A DNA stretch of 64,000 nt from contig NZ_OY780935.1 of assembly GCF_963675965.1 (NCBI RefSeq), positions 3,212,501 through 3,276,500 on the forward strand, written 5' to 3'. The notes below the pieces were generated by a model, which saw nothing but the letters and a program-made list of their open reading frames with translations, ran no database searches and was not told the DNA's origin. This document shows, piece after piece, positions 16,941-25,627 of this stretch. Source of the stretch: an uncultured Celeribacter sp. (lineage in GTDB: Bacteria > Pseudomonadota > Alphaproteobacteria > Rhodobacterales > Rhodobacteraceae). The position numbers and the translations under genes were made by a program. The stretch's first letter is position 1. Every line of letters begins with the position of its first letter.

Positions 16941-18295
16941 GAGGCCACCGCATCTGTCTGACTGTGCGGTGTGGGGCTGGGCGGGCTGGATTGAGACAAG
17001 CGTTTGATCCAGCCGTTGACCGCTTTGCGATAGGTGGCCTTGTCGACGTAATAGGCCATGCGCGCCAGCTTGAGATAGGCCATGCCGCCGGTGGCACGTT
17101 CAAAGTTGCGGGCCTTTTCCGCCTGCAAGGCTTTCGCGGCTTCGGTGCCGTTACGTAGCCCGTCAATATAGCGCGCGATCATTTCGGCCTGCTCATGACG
17201 CCCCTGCCAGCCAAGGCCCGAGGCCTCGACCATTCCCAGCACAAACAGATCGTCGCGCGTCGGATGCATCGCGTTGAGATAAAGATGCGGCGCATCTCCC
17301 TGCCAGTTCAGCAAAGTTTTGTCGATGAACGGGTAGTGCAGTTTATAGCCGGTTGCGGCGAGGATCATGTCATAGTCGGCGTGGCTGCCGTCTTTGAAAA
17401 ATACGGTGTTACCGTCCAGATGGTCGATGTCGGGACGTACGTTCAGATCGCCATGGCCAGCATGGAAAAGCACCTGAGAATTCACCACCGGGTGACTTTC
17501 GTAAAGCTTGTAGTCCGGTTTCGGGAAACCGTATTTCTCGGGCTGCCCCACGAACCATTTCAGTAAGGTGCCGTCGATACGGCGTTTTAGCCACATCGGC
17601 AGGTTGATCTTGCCGCCCATGGTGTCGGCGGGTTTGCCGAAAACGTATTTGGGCACAAAATAATAGCCGCGACGCATCGACAGATCGCAGGAAAGTCCGT
17701 GGTGGATCGCGTCCACGGCGATGTCGCAGCCGGAATTGCCCGCGCCGACTACCAGAACCCGTTTGTTCCGGAACTGATCGGGGTGGCGGTATTGCGAAGA
17801 ATGGATGATTTCGCCTGCGAAATCGCCCTTGAAGCTGGGCATGTTGGGTTCGCTCAGCGTGCCGTTGGCAATCAGAACGCCGGAGAAGATCTGTTCATGG
17901 CTGCCCTCGGCGTCGCGCCATGCCACCCGCCAGCCGTCACCATCCGTGCCAATCGGGGTGATGCCGGTGACTTCCGCGCCAAAGCGATAATGGCGTTTCA
18001 GGTCGAAGTGCTCCGCAAAGGCACGGAAATAGCGCGCCATTTCGCGGTGAGACGGATATTCCGCGACCCCGTCCTCCATCGGAAAATCGCGAAATTCGGT
18101 CATCGTCTTCGAGGAAATCAGATGTGCCGTTTCGTACATCGTCGAGTTCGGCGCATCGATGTCCCAAAGGCCACCGACATCACTGTGCAGTTCGAACCCC
18201 TGGAACGCGATGTTCTGCTCCGACAGGGTTTTCGCCGCAGCCAGCCCCATCGGGCCAGCACCAATGAGGGCCAATTGGCCCTTTTGCGTGTTCAT
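16937..18295 (-). CDS. flavin-containing monooxygenase (FMO/Baeyer-Villiger class)
   Basis: 452 residues. FAD-binding GAGPMGLAAAK at residues 12-22, the FMO fingerprint region FAGEIIHSSQYRHPD near 160, and the NADPH-binding GAGNSGCDIAVDA near 178. LAATGYKLHYPF near 320 is the conserved ATG-containing linker. Uses NADPH and O2 to oxygenate N, S or carbonyl groups. First gene of its operon; a TetR-type palindrome lies 44 bases before its start and a TetR gene is divergent. Confidence 0.9.
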   Translation of the reverse strand: MNTQKGQLALIGAGPMGLAAAKTLSEQNIAFQGFELHSDVGGLWDIDAPNSTMYETAHLISSKTMTEFRDFPMEDGVAEYPSHREMARYFRAFAEHFDLKRHYRFGAEVTGITPIGTDGDGWRVAWRDAEGSHEQIFSGVLIANGTLSEPNMPSFKGDFAGEIIHSSQYRHPDQFRNKRVLVVGAGNSGCDIAVDAIHHGLSCDLSMRRGYYFVPKYVFGKPADTMGGKINLPMWLKRRIDGTLLKWFVGQPEKYGFPKPDYKLYESHPVVNSQVLFHAGHGDLNVRPDIDHLDGNTVFFKDGSHADYDMILAATGYKLHYPFIDKTLLNWQGDAPHLYLNAMHPTRDDLFVLGMVEASGLGWQGRHEQAEMIARYIDGLRNGTEAAKALQAEKARNFERATGGMAYLKLARMAYYVDKATYRKAVNGWIKRLSQSSPPSPTPHSQTDAVAS

Positions 18296-18338
18296 GTTAA
18301 TCCTCCCTTGTATCTCTCCCGGATACTCTGTGGTAATG

Positions 18339-18354
18339 TTGAACGTGCGTTCAA
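18339..18354. promoter_or_regulatory. TetR-type operator palindrome
   Basis: TTGAACG-TG-CGTTCAA, a perfect 7-bp inverted repeat in the 76-base region between the divergent monooxygenase and TetR genes. It sits 18 bases before the TetR start, so it would govern both directions. The GAACGTNCGTTC shape is usual for TetR family operators. Confidence 0.75.
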
Positions 18355-18371
18355 AATAAGCAAGAGTTTTT

Positions 18372-19058
18372 ATGATCGATCAGCCAAGTGAGCCAAAACA
18401 AAGACAAAGACGGCCTTCAAAGCGCGCCATGGCCAGCCGAGAGCGCATCCTGGATGCTGCCGAACGGGTCTTTGCGCGCGGGGGATTCGATGGCGCGACC
18501 ATTCGTGATATCGCCTCAGAGGCGGATGTTCCGGTCGGGTTGGTGCATCACCACGGGGGGGGCAAAGAGGCGCTCTTCGGGGCTGTGATCGACCGGCGTG
18601 CCGATACGATTTCGCAGCTGCGATTGCAGGCGCTGGAGCAGGCACGGGCGGCGGATGCGCTGACGACTAAGGCCATTTTGCGCAGCTTTATCGAGCCCTA
18701 TGTCGAAAAGGCGATGGGCGGTGATGTGCAGTGGTTGTCCTATGTGCGGCTCGTTGCGATCGTGTCGTCAGACCGGCGCTGGCATGAGCTGTCGGAAAAA
18801 TACTTCGACCCGGCGGCAGGCGCCTGTTTGCAGGCCTTGGCAGAACTGCATCCGCAGGCGCAGCGCGAGCATTTGGCCGAAGGCTATGTCTATGCCATTT
18901 CCGCCATGCTGGCGCTGATCACCTCGCAATGGCGGATTGATGCGCTGGCAGGCCGTCAGGCAGGCGATATCGAAGGGCTTCTGGCCTTTTGCACAGCGGG
19001 GTTCGAGGCCCGTCTTGCCCATCGTGGCGCGCCACGTCTGGAGTATCCGCGCATTTAG
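18372..19058 (+). CDS. TetR/AcrR family transcriptional regulator
   Basis: 228 residues with a very basic N-terminal arm (KQRQRRPSKRAMASRERIL). TetR HTH: ILDAAERVFARGGFDGATIRDIASEADVPVGLVHHHGGGKEALF; the usual YYHF/K of the recognition end is HHHGGGK here. The C-terminal ligand domain of about 150 residues has the length of the family. Divergent from the monooxygenase operon with a shared palindrome, so it is probably a local repressor released by the pathway substrate. A downstream terminator is not obvious. Confidence 0.88.
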   Translation: MIDQPSEPKQRQRRPSKRAMASRERILDAAERVFARGGFDGATIRDIASEADVPVGLVHHHGGGKEALFGAVIDRRADTISQLRLQALEQARAADALTTKAILRSFIEPYVEKAMGGDVQWLSYVRLVAIVSSDRRWHELSEKYFDPAAGACLQALAELHPQAQREHLAEGYVYAISAMLALITSQWRIDALAGRQAGDIEGLLAFCTAGFEARLAHRGAPRLEYPRI

Positions 19059-19110
19059 GATTTGCAGAAACGCACAGATTTCGTGTTGTCTCTGTGCTTG
19101 ATCTAAAAGC

Positions 19111-19138
19111 TTAGCGTGATAAATAGTTTTCATGCTAA
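19111..19138. promoter_or_regulatory. MarR-type operator/promoter region
   Basis: Inverted repeat TTAGCGTGA (19111-19119) and TCATGCTAA (19130-19138), one mismatch, about 80 bases before the MarR start. The spacing of half-site centres (19 bases, about two turns) and AT-rich core suit a dimeric winged-helix repressor. TTGATC just upstream could be a -35 element overlapped by the site. Confidence 0.55.
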
Positions 19139-19220
19139 CAATCCGGGTCACGGCCTGTCTGACCCATCTGCGCGGGACGGGAGTCCTCTGCCCGGGTGTG
19201 ACCTCACAGAGAGTTTGCCC

Positions 19221-19670
19221 ATGTCCGAATCCATGTCTGAACAGACGGATGATACCCGCCTTCTTGATGTCTTCCTGCGCCTGATGCGTGAGTTGCGTCA
19301 GCACTATGACGCCAGCGCCAAGGACATTGGCCTGACCATGTCGCGTGCGCGCGTCGTCACCCGTCTGGCGCGTATGGAAGGGGCAACGCAGGCGGAGCTG
19401 TCTGCGGCCATGGGGATCGAGGCCCCAAGTCTGAAACGGCAACTGGATGCACTGGACGAGGCCGGTTTCATCGAACGGCGTGGTCTGGCGCGGGATGCGC
19501 GCAAGCGGGCGCTGTTTCTGACCGAAAAGGGCAAATCCAGCAAGGTGAGCTTCTATCTTGAACAGATCAGCGAGGATCTTTTGGCGGGCGTCTCCGAAGA
19601 GGATCAGGCCGTGACCCGCGCCACCTTGCAGACCATCACGCAAAACGCCGTCAAGCTGGGACTCAAATGA
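19221..19670 (+). CDS. MarR family transcriptional regulator
   Basis: 149 residues from the ATG at 19221. A GTG 35 codons upstream is in frame but would place the start inside the putative operator. Winged helix: TQAELSAAMGIEAPSLKRQLDALDEAGFIERRGLARDARKRALFLTEKG, with the recognition helix and wing clearly recognisable. N- and C-terminal helices form the dimer interface. The stop overlaps the efflux gene start (ATGA). Likely represses the efflux operon until a toxic ligand binds, as with EmrR. Confidence 0.88.
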   Translation: MSESMSEQTDDTRLLDVFLRLMRELRQHYDASAKDIGLTMSRARVVTRLARMEGATQAELSAAMGIEAPSLKRQLDALDEAGFIERRGLARDARKRALFLTEKGKSSKVSFYLEQISEDLLAGVSEEDQAVTRATLQTITQNAVKLGLK

Positions 19671-21307
19671 GCGAGGCGACTGCGGAGACTCCGGCGCAGC
19701 CCGCGCCACCGGCCCCCGCACCGGGCTATCCGCTGCGCAAGGCCTTGCCCTATATCGGGGCTTCGATGTTGCTGGCGCTGTGCCAGGGGCTGGGGCAGGG
19801 GTTTGTTACCAGCAATCTGCGCCAGATCGCAGGTGAAATCGGGGTGACGACGACACAGGCGAGCTGGCTGATGGCCGCCTATATGATCCCGCGCGCGGCG
19901 CTGCCGATGATGCTGATCAAGATCCGGACACAATATGGCCTGCGCCGCTTCGCTGAAATCAGCATCGTGGCCTATGTGCTGGTGGCGCTTGCCTCCGTCT
20001 GGATCGCCGACTTCCGTTCGGCGCTGGTGGTGCAGGTGCTGTCGGGCATGGCCGCGGCTCCGCTGTCGACGCTGGCGTTTCTCTATATGCTTGAGCCGCT
20101 GTCACAGGCCTGGAAATTGCGTTTGGGACTGCCGCTGGTGATGATGTTCTTCATGAGCGCGCCCAATCTGGCAAGGGTTCTGTCGCCCAGTCTGCTGGGT
20201 GATTATGGGCTTGGCTGGATGCATCTGATGGTTTTGGGCATGGCCATGGCCTCGCTTGCGGCGGTGTTTCTGCTGCCCCTGCGCCCAGTGCCCCATCAGA
20301 AGGTCATTCAACGCCTCGACTTCCTCAGCTTTGCGCTGATCACAGCGGCTTTTGCCGGGATCACGATTTCTTTTGTCATGGGACCCATTCACTGGTGGAC
20401 GGACGCCCCATGGATCGGGGCGATGACGGTGCTGGCAGTCTTGTCTCTGACACTGGTGGTCGCGCTGGAACTGCGTCGGGAAACGCCGCTGATCGATGTG
20501 CGCTGGATCATGTCACCGGAAATCCTGCATCTGACCGGGACCCTGCTGCTGTTTCGGCTGATCCTGTCGGAACAAAGCTCAGGCGCGCCGCGCATGTTTC
20601 AAGTGCTGGGCGTGGCCCCGGAACAGATGACGACCCTGTTTGCCGTGATCGTCTGCGCCTCGATCGTGGGGGCGGTGGCCTGTGTCGCCTGGCTGAAGCC
20701 CACGCGGGAACCGCAGTTTCATCTTGCCGCGCTCGTGCTGATCTCGGTCGGTGCCTGGATGGACAGCCATGCCACCATCGACACACGACCCGAACAGATG
20801 ATCGTGTCTCAGGCCTTGATCGGGTTTGCAGGCATGTTGTTCATGCCGCCCGCGATGATGGCCGGGTTGCTGTCCGCGCTCAAGAAGGGGCCGAATTACA
20901 TCCTGTCCTTCGTGATCATCTTCATCTCGACGCAAAGCCTTGGGGCTGTGGTCGGCTCGGGCGTCTTTCTGACGGTGATCAACGCCCGCCAGGCGTTTCA
21001 CTATCAGGTGCTGACCGAGGGCCTGCAGGCCACCGATGCGGCCACGAGCCTTGCGATAACCCAGCGGGTGCAGGCCATGGCCACACAGGCTGCCGACATG
21101 GCCCAGCTCAAGGCTCAGGCCGTCGCGCAACTGGCCACGCGGGCCTCTCAGGAAGCCTATGTCATGGCCTATAATGACGCCTATTTCCTAACCTTTGTCG
21201 TCGCCGTCGGCGCGGCGGTGGCCCTGATCCTTCATCTTTTGCGCGACGCCTGGGTCGCGCGCCGTCACCCCCTTCCTTCTCAAGAACAAGTTCAAAACGC
21301 ACAATGA
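19667..21307 (+). CDS. DHA2-type MFS multidrug efflux transporter (EmrB-like)
   Basis: 546 residues with about 14 membrane segments, the DHA2 topology. Near the N terminus RQIAGEIGVTTTQASWLMAAYMIPRAALPMML matches EmrB motif D1. A long periplasmic insert of about 65 residues before the last helix (QAFHYQVLTEGL...QASQEAYV) is Ala/Gln-rich and alpha-helical, as in EmrB partners of HlyD proteins. Proton-driven export of hydrophobic compounds, with the next gene supplying the periplasmic adaptor. Starts overlap on both sides. Confidence 0.88.
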   Translation: MSEATAETPAQPAPPAPAPGYPLRKALPYIGASMLLALCQGLGQGFVTSNLRQIAGEIGVTTTQASWLMAAYMIPRAALPMMLIKIRTQYGLRRFAEISIVAYVLVALASVWIADFRSALVVQVLSGMAAAPLSTLAFLYMLEPLSQAWKLRLGLPLVMMFFMSAPNLARVLSPSLLGDYGLGWMHLMVLGMAMASLAAVFLLPLRPVPHQKVIQRLDFLSFALITAAFAGITISFVMGPIHWWTDAPWIGAMTVLAVLSLTLVVALELRRETPLIDVRWIMSPEILHLTGTLLLFRLILSEQSSGAPRMFQVLGVAPEQMTTLFAVIVCASIVGAVACVAWLKPTREPQFHLAALVLISVGAWMDSHATIDTRPEQMIVSQALIGFAGMLFMPPAMMAGLLSALKKGPNYILSFVIIFISTQSLGAVVGSGVFLTVINARQAFHYQVLTEGLQATDAATSLAITQRVQAMATQAADMAQLKAQAVAQLATRASQEAYVMAYNDAYFLTFVVAVGAAVALILHLLRDAWVARRHPLPSQEQVQNAQ

Positions 21308-22344
21308 CGAAACCACATCTTCTTCCGACCCTCGCTGTGGCGGTCATCGGCCTTGCCGGTGTTCTGTTGCTGTTGTTCGCATGGCATTTGCCGCCCTTTT
21401 CACCGGCAGAGCCCACCACGCAAAACGCTTATCTGCGGGGTAAGGTCACCAGTGTCGCGCCGCAATTGTCGGGCTATGTGACCGAGGTGGCAGTGCAGGA
21501 TTTCCAAACGGTCAAGGCGGGCGATGTGATCGCGCGACTGGATGGCCGCAGGTACCGCGAACGGCTGGCGCAGGCCAAGGCCGAACTGGCATCGGCCCGG
21601 GCGGCGCTGGAAGTGGCGCAACAGAATGTGCGTTCGTCTGAAGCAGTGCTTCGCTCGGACAAGGCCTCTCACGCGGCGGCGGTCTCGGCGCTGGCCACGG
21701 CCAAGGCAAACTGGGAACGGGCGCAGACCCTGCAGGCGCGTGGGGTGACCTCGCAGTCCAGTGCGGATCAGATCGAACTGGCCTTGCAGCAGGCGCAAGC
21801 CGCGGTGCAGCAGGCCACGGCGCAAATCGATGTGCAGCGCGAAAATATCAATAGCGCCAAGGTGCAGATCTCGGCCCGCGAGGCCGCGATTGACAGCGCG
21901 GAGGCCGCTGTGGCGCTGGCGCGCATCGATCTGGGGAACACGGTGATCCGCGCGCCAGCAGATGGGCGTCTGGGGCAGGTGTCAGTGCGTTTGGGGCAGT
22001 ATGTGACCGCCGGGACGGCGCTGGTCTCCCATGTCGCTGACGATCTTTGGGTGATTGCCAATTTCAAGGAAACCAGCCTGCATGGGTTGCAGATCGGTCA
22101 GCCGGTGCGCTTTAGCGTGGATGCGTTGGGTGGGCAGGTTTTCACGGGTAAGGTGGACGCGTTTTCTCCGGCGACGGCGTCTGAATTCAGCCTGCTGAGC
22201 GGGTCGAATGCGACGGGGAATTTCACCAAGATCGCCCAGCGTTTGCCTGTCCATATCTCGATCGATCCGGGACAGAACAAAGCTGGTGCGCTGGCGCCAG
22301 GGATGTCGGTGGTGGTCGAGGTCGACACGGACGGGCAGAGCTAG
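21304..22344 (+). CDS. HlyD-family membrane fusion protein (EmrA-like)
   Basis: 346 residues. One N-terminal membrane anchor (residues 8-28), then a lipoyl half-motif (LRGKVTSVAPQLSGYVTEVAVQDFQTVKAGDVIARLD), a coiled-coil hairpin of about 115 residues rich in Ala, Gln and Arg, the second lipoyl half (IRAPADGRLGQVSVRLGQYV) and a beta-barrel domain (DDLWVIANFKET). This is the adaptor joining the MFS pump to an outer-membrane channel encoded elsewhere. Confidence 0.9.
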   Translation: MTKPHLLPTLAVAVIGLAGVLLLLFAWHLPPFSPAEPTTQNAYLRGKVTSVAPQLSGYVTEVAVQDFQTVKAGDVIARLDGRRYRERLAQAKAELASARAALEVAQQNVRSSEAVLRSDKASHAAAVSALATAKANWERAQTLQARGVTSQSSADQIELALQQAQAAVQQATAQIDVQRENINSAKVQISAREAAIDSAEAAVALARIDLGNTVIRAPADGRLGQVSVRLGQYVTAGTALVSHVADDLWVIANFKETSLHGLQIGQPVRFSVDALGGQVFTGKVDAFSPATASEFSLLSGSNATGNFTKIAQRLPVHISIDPGQNKAGALAPGMSVVVEVDTDGQS

Positions 22345-22363
22345 GAAAGAACGGCAATCTCAA

Positions 22364-22387
22364 GACGTGGCTGGAAATGGCCACGTC
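22364..22387 (+). terminator. hairpin after the efflux operon
   Basis: GACGTGGC / GCCACGTC, a perfect 8-bp stem with an 8-base loop, 20 bases past the HlyD stop and ahead of the element boundary. No T-run. Confidence 0.5.
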
Positions 22388-22435
22388 GTCGCCGTGGCGG
22401 GCACCAATCGTTTTCTTTGAGCGCTTCGCTGGGAA

Positions 22436-22453
22436 AAGTGGCAGCCCGTAGGG
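22436..22453. repeat. left attachment-site core (direct repeat copy 1)
   Basis: AAGTGGCAGCCCGTAGGG, identical to 29463-29480. Here only the terminal 15-16 bases of a tRNA-Glu 3' end remain, as expected for the end of an element that integrated into the tRNA and restored it at the other side. Confidence 0.85.
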
Positions 22454-22573
22454 CTTCCATCATATTGTCTGCCAGTGTCTAGACCCGTATGAAATACAAA
22501 ACGTTAACAGTTACTTGCGGAAGTTCAGTGTCTATCTGCGTCTTGAAATGGGTGCCTACTTCTGCCAGATTTC

Positions 22574-22591
22574 TTAGGCAGAGATTAGGCA
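22574..22591 (+). repeat. tandem heptamer TTAGGCA-GAGA-TTAGGCA before the integrase
   Basis: Two heptamers with an 11-base period, 13 bases before the integrase ATG and about 120 bases from the att core. The same arrangement in the opposite orientation occurs at 24972-24989 and 26448-26465. Either an integrase/excisionase arm site or an operator for the element's regulator. Confidence 0.6.
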
Positions 22592-22604
22592 AAGGATCGG
22601 ACGC

Positions 22605-23993
22605 ATGGCAAAGCTAGACGACAAGAAGGTGAAGGTGATTACCGGGCCGGAACCCGGCAAGACGGTCATGCGCATCCGCGACGACCTTGCCGACGGGCTT
22701 TGGCTTCGGGTCACGAAACACACGACGAAGGCAGGCGAAGAACGTGTGTCGAAGTCATGGGAGGTGTTCTTCACGTTGAACGGCAAAACGTCCTGCACCG
22801 GCATTGGCAAATGGGTCGAACCGCCAACCGGCGACATGCCGCAGCGTCGCGGCCTGACCGTGAAGCAAGCACGGCGCAAGGCTTTCGAGATACGGGAAAT
22901 GGTAGACGAAGGCCGTAACCCCGTCGAAGAACGCAAGGTTGCGCGGAACAAGCCGGACGCACCCAAGGTCGTAACCTTTGCCGACGCCTTGGGCGAATAC
23001 ATGAAGACCGACTACATTCAGAAGAACCTGTCCAGCGACAAGCATCGCAAGCAATGGCGGTCCAGCTTGGACCTTCACGTTGTTCCGAAGCTAGGCGCGA
23101 AGCCTGTGGGCACGATTAGCATTGACGACGTGAAGGACGTTTTGAAGCCGATTTGGTCAACTAAGACCGATACGGCACGTCGGGTCAGGCAGCGCATGGA
23201 AAGCGTGTTCGCATGGGCGATTGACGAAGGGTGCCGCGAAACCGACAACCCGGCTTCCACAAGTGCGCTTCAAATCTGGATCAAGAACCAACGCAAGGCA
23301 CAGGCCGCGAACCATCCGGCAATTCAACAATCGGACCTGCCCACATGGTTCGCCGAACTGCGCAAGCGCGAAGGCATCGCCGCACGGGCGTTGGAATTCG
23401 CTACGCTGTGCGCATCGCGGTCGGGCGAAGTGCGCGGCATGACGTTCGGCGAGATTGATCTAAAGGCGAAGGTCTGGACGATCCCCGCAGCCCGCATGAA
23501 GATGAAGAAGGCCCATTCGGTGCCATTGTCCGAAGCCGCCGTGGCGCTGTTGAAGGCGCTGCCGCACTTCGACGCCGAACACCAAGACCCAAAGGCGCTT
23601 GTCTTCCCCGCGCCCCGTGGTGGTGTCATGTCGGACATGTCCATATCCGCAGTTATGAAGCGGATGCACCAAGCGAAGTTGAAGGAAGACGGGCAGGGTT
23701 GGGTTGACCCGAACGTGTTGACCACGCCCGAAGACCCCGACGAAGAACCGCAGCCGCGCCCCGCTGTCCCGCACGCGCTGCGCAGCACCTTCAAGGATTT
23801 CTGCACAAAGCGCGGCTTCGACAATATCCAGAGTGAGATTGCCCTTGCCCACAATGTCGGCAACGAAGTCGAACAACGCTACCGCCGCGACGACCTTGTT
23901 GAAGAACGCCGCGCCATGATGGAAGCGTTCGCGGGCTTCTGCCATGGCGAAAAGCCGGTGGCGAACGTCGTGCCTATGCGGGGCGCGCTATGA
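22605..23993 (+). CDS. int: tyrosine-type site-specific integrase
   Basis: 462 residues. N-terminal DUF4102-like arm-binding region (GLWLRVT...SWEVFFTLNGKT...LTVKQARRKAFEIREMVDEGRNPVEERK), a SAM-like core-binding domain (residues 125-210) and a catalytic domain with the full set of active-site residues: Arg in CASRSGEVRGM near 270, His and Arg in PHALRSTF near 388, His in IALAHNVGN near 418 and the nucleophile Tyr in VEQRYRRDD near 429. Lies next to attL and catalyses integration into the tRNA-Glu 3' end. Looks intact. Confidence 0.93.
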   Translation: MAKLDDKKVKVITGPEPGKTVMRIRDDLADGLWLRVTKHTTKAGEERVSKSWEVFFTLNGKTSCTGIGKWVEPPTGDMPQRRGLTVKQARRKAFEIREMVDEGRNPVEERKVARNKPDAPKVVTFADALGEYMKTDYIQKNLSSDKHRKQWRSSLDLHVVPKLGAKPVGTISIDDVKDVLKPIWSTKTDTARRVRQRMESVFAWAIDEGCRETDNPASTSALQIWIKNQRKAQAANHPAIQQSDLPTWFAELRKREGIAARALEFATLCASRSGEVRGMTFGEIDLKAKVWTIPAARMKMKKAHSVPLSEAAVALLKALPHFDAEHQDPKALVFPAPRGGVMSDMSISAVMKRMHQAKLKEDGQGWVDPNVLTTPEDPDEEPQPRPAVPHALRSTFKDFCTKRGFDNIQSEIALAHNVGNEVEQRYRRDDLVEERRAMMEAFAGFCHGEKPVANVVPMRGAL

Positions 23994-24496
23994 CCGACCC
24001 ACGACACGAAGCCTTGGCAAAAGAAATCGGCTGCACCGTCGCCGACGTAGAAGCCGCATTCGGCAACCTGATAGGCTTCGCGCTGTGGGCAGCCGAACGT
24101 TCGGAAACAGGCAAAGCCAAGCGCGAAGCGAAGAACCTGCGCAACTTGGCTAAGAAGATAGACGACGATGCTTCGGCTTTCGATCTAAGTGCAGTCCGCG
24201 ACGACCTGTTGTCCAAAGCTAGCGTCGCAGAGTATTTTGCGGCCCCGCAAGCCTACCCGGCAACAAGGGGCCGGAATGAACGGGCGCGGGTGATTGCGTG
24301 CGCCGTCGCGCGGGTCTTCACGGCGACCGGGCGCAACATTGGGCTTGGGAAAGACCCATACAACACGCGTGAACCTTCCACGCCGTTCGGTCGTGCCGTC
24401 AAAGAAGCCCTTGCGATCTACGAAATCCAAAGCGGCTGGTATCGCCCCGCCGAACACGCGGCCAAGCTGGCCCGCAATCCCAACTCAGGCGCGTAA
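23990..24496 (+). CDS. unknown element protein, coupled to integrase
   Basis: 168 residues; start overlaps the integrase stop (ATGA). N-terminal helical region (HEALAKEIGCTVADVEAAFGNLIGFALWAAE) and a Lys/Arg-rich helix (KAKREAKNLRNLAKK), no membrane helix or signal. No family recognised. Its coupling to the integrase suggests an accessory role in recombination or replication, but nothing in the sequence proves it. Confidence 0.6.
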   Translation: MTDPRHEALAKEIGCTVADVEAAFGNLIGFALWAAERSETGKAKREAKNLRNLAKKIDDDASAFDLSAVRDDLLSKASVAEYFAAPQAYPATRGRNERARVIACAVARVFTATGRNIGLGKDPYNTREPSTPFGRAVKEALAIYEIQSGWYRPAEHAAKLARNPNSGA

Positions 24497-24592
24497 CTTT
24501 CCGCCAGTTGGGTCTTATCGGGCATCCCCGGCTCGTCGGTAGGTTCGTCACATGACAGGCAGACACGCCTAAACATGTGGAGAACCTAGACC

Positions 24593-24892
24593 ATGACCGC
24601 CCTGACGACCGACACCGGCAAGCCCGGAACCGCCTTCACCCCCGCACAGCTTGTCCCGAACGCCCTTCTGCGCACGAAGGACGTGTGCGCCGTGACCGGC
24701 ATGGCCCGGCCTACGCTCTATCAGGCGATGGCGGAAGGGCGGTGGCCGCGCCCGATCAAGCTTGGCGAGAAATCGAGCGCATGGCCCGCGCGTGAGTGCA
24801 ACGCCGTCTTAGCCGCCCGCATTGCTAGTCGCAGCAACGACGAAATCCGCGAACTTGTCGCTGAACTCATGGCCGCGCGAAGCAACGCGTAA
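24593..24892 (+). CDS. AlpA-like regulator / excisionase
   Basis: 99 residues. The region from about residue 25 to 78 is an AlpA/MerR-like winged helix: LLRTKDVCAVTGMARPTLYQAMAEG, then WPRPIKLGEKSSAWPARECNAVLAARI. In P4 and in enterobacterial satellites AlpA proteins activate the integrase or act as excisionase. GGAG precedes the start by about ten bases. An inverted repeat CACATG/CATGTG (24549-24579) that encloses a partial heptamer (GCCTAA) lies just upstream and may be its own control site. Confidence 0.85.
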   Translation: MTALTTDTGKPGTAFTPAQLVPNALLRTKDVCAVTGMARPTLYQAMAEGRWPRPIKLGEKSSAWPARECNAVLAARIASRSNDEIRELVAELMAARSNA

Positions 24893-24971
24893 CGCTATGG
24901 TAGCTGCACCCGCTGCCATACCCCGTCGTAGTTACCTGAAAAATATAGAAAAGCGCAGGGACGCACTGTGT

Positions 24972-24989
24972 TGCCTAAATCCTGCCTAA
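24972..24989 (+). repeat. tandem heptamer TGCCTAA-ATCC-TGCCTAA before the primase
   Basis: Perfect pair with an 11-base period ending 13 bases before the primase ATG, so a bound protein would block translation initiation or the promoter. A third, degenerate unit (AATAGGCA) follows directly. Confidence 0.65.
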
Positions 24990-25002
24990 GAATAGGCACG
25001 AC

Positions 25003-25627
25003 ATGACCGCCCAAACCGCATTTGAGAACATACCCGAAGAACTGCGGTCGTATCCCCAATGGGTATGCCACGACGCAGCCAAACGCCCGATCAATCCCCA
25101 CACGGGGCAGCTAGCCGACGTGTCTGACCCTACTACATGGGGCAGCTTCGACCAAGCCCGCGCAATAGCCGACGCCGGGCGGTGCGCAGGCGTCGGTTTC
25201 GTGTTTACCGATAGCGACCCGTTCGTAGGCATTGACCTTGACGTGTCCGAAGGCGCGGGACCGTCCGACGGGCAACAACGCATCTTCGGGGCGTTCAACA
25301 CCTACGCCGAACAATCGCCGTCTGGGCGCGGCTTGCATATCATCGCAAAGGGAAGGGTCGCCGACGGCGGCGTGCGCAACAGCGCATTGGGCGTTGTTAG
25401 CCTTCGCAGGCGACACACAGAAAATCCTAATCGACGCCATGATAAAGGGCGCGACCACGCCGAAGGAAATGGAAGAAGCGACCGGGCTTTCGGGCGAAAA
25501 CGTGCGCCAAACCCTACAACGAATGGTCAAGGCACAGCGCGTTTTCCGGCATGGCTACGGAAAGTATGCCTTGCCCGCATGGACCGACACCCCGGCTTTC
25601 CTCCTAGATACCCCCCCATCACACTAG
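25003..25627 (+). pseudogene. primase-polymerase/helicase with internal deletion
   Basis: Residues 1 to about 127 match the N-terminal domain of phage/plasmid primase-polymerases (YPQWVCHDAAKRPINPHTG, PTTWGSFDQA, GVGFVFTDSDPFVGIDLDV, and YAEQSPSGRGLHIIAKG). After about 25385 this frame turns into non-coding Arg-rich sequence. The next frame (+2, about 25390-25627) instead encodes a small winged helix (ILIDAMIKGATTPKEMEEATGLSGENVRQTLQRM...GYGKYALPAW), as found at the C terminus of such replication helicases. The central catalytic and ATPase part of several hundred residues is missing. The open frame of 217 codons to 25656 is therefore a remnant. Confidence 0.75.
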
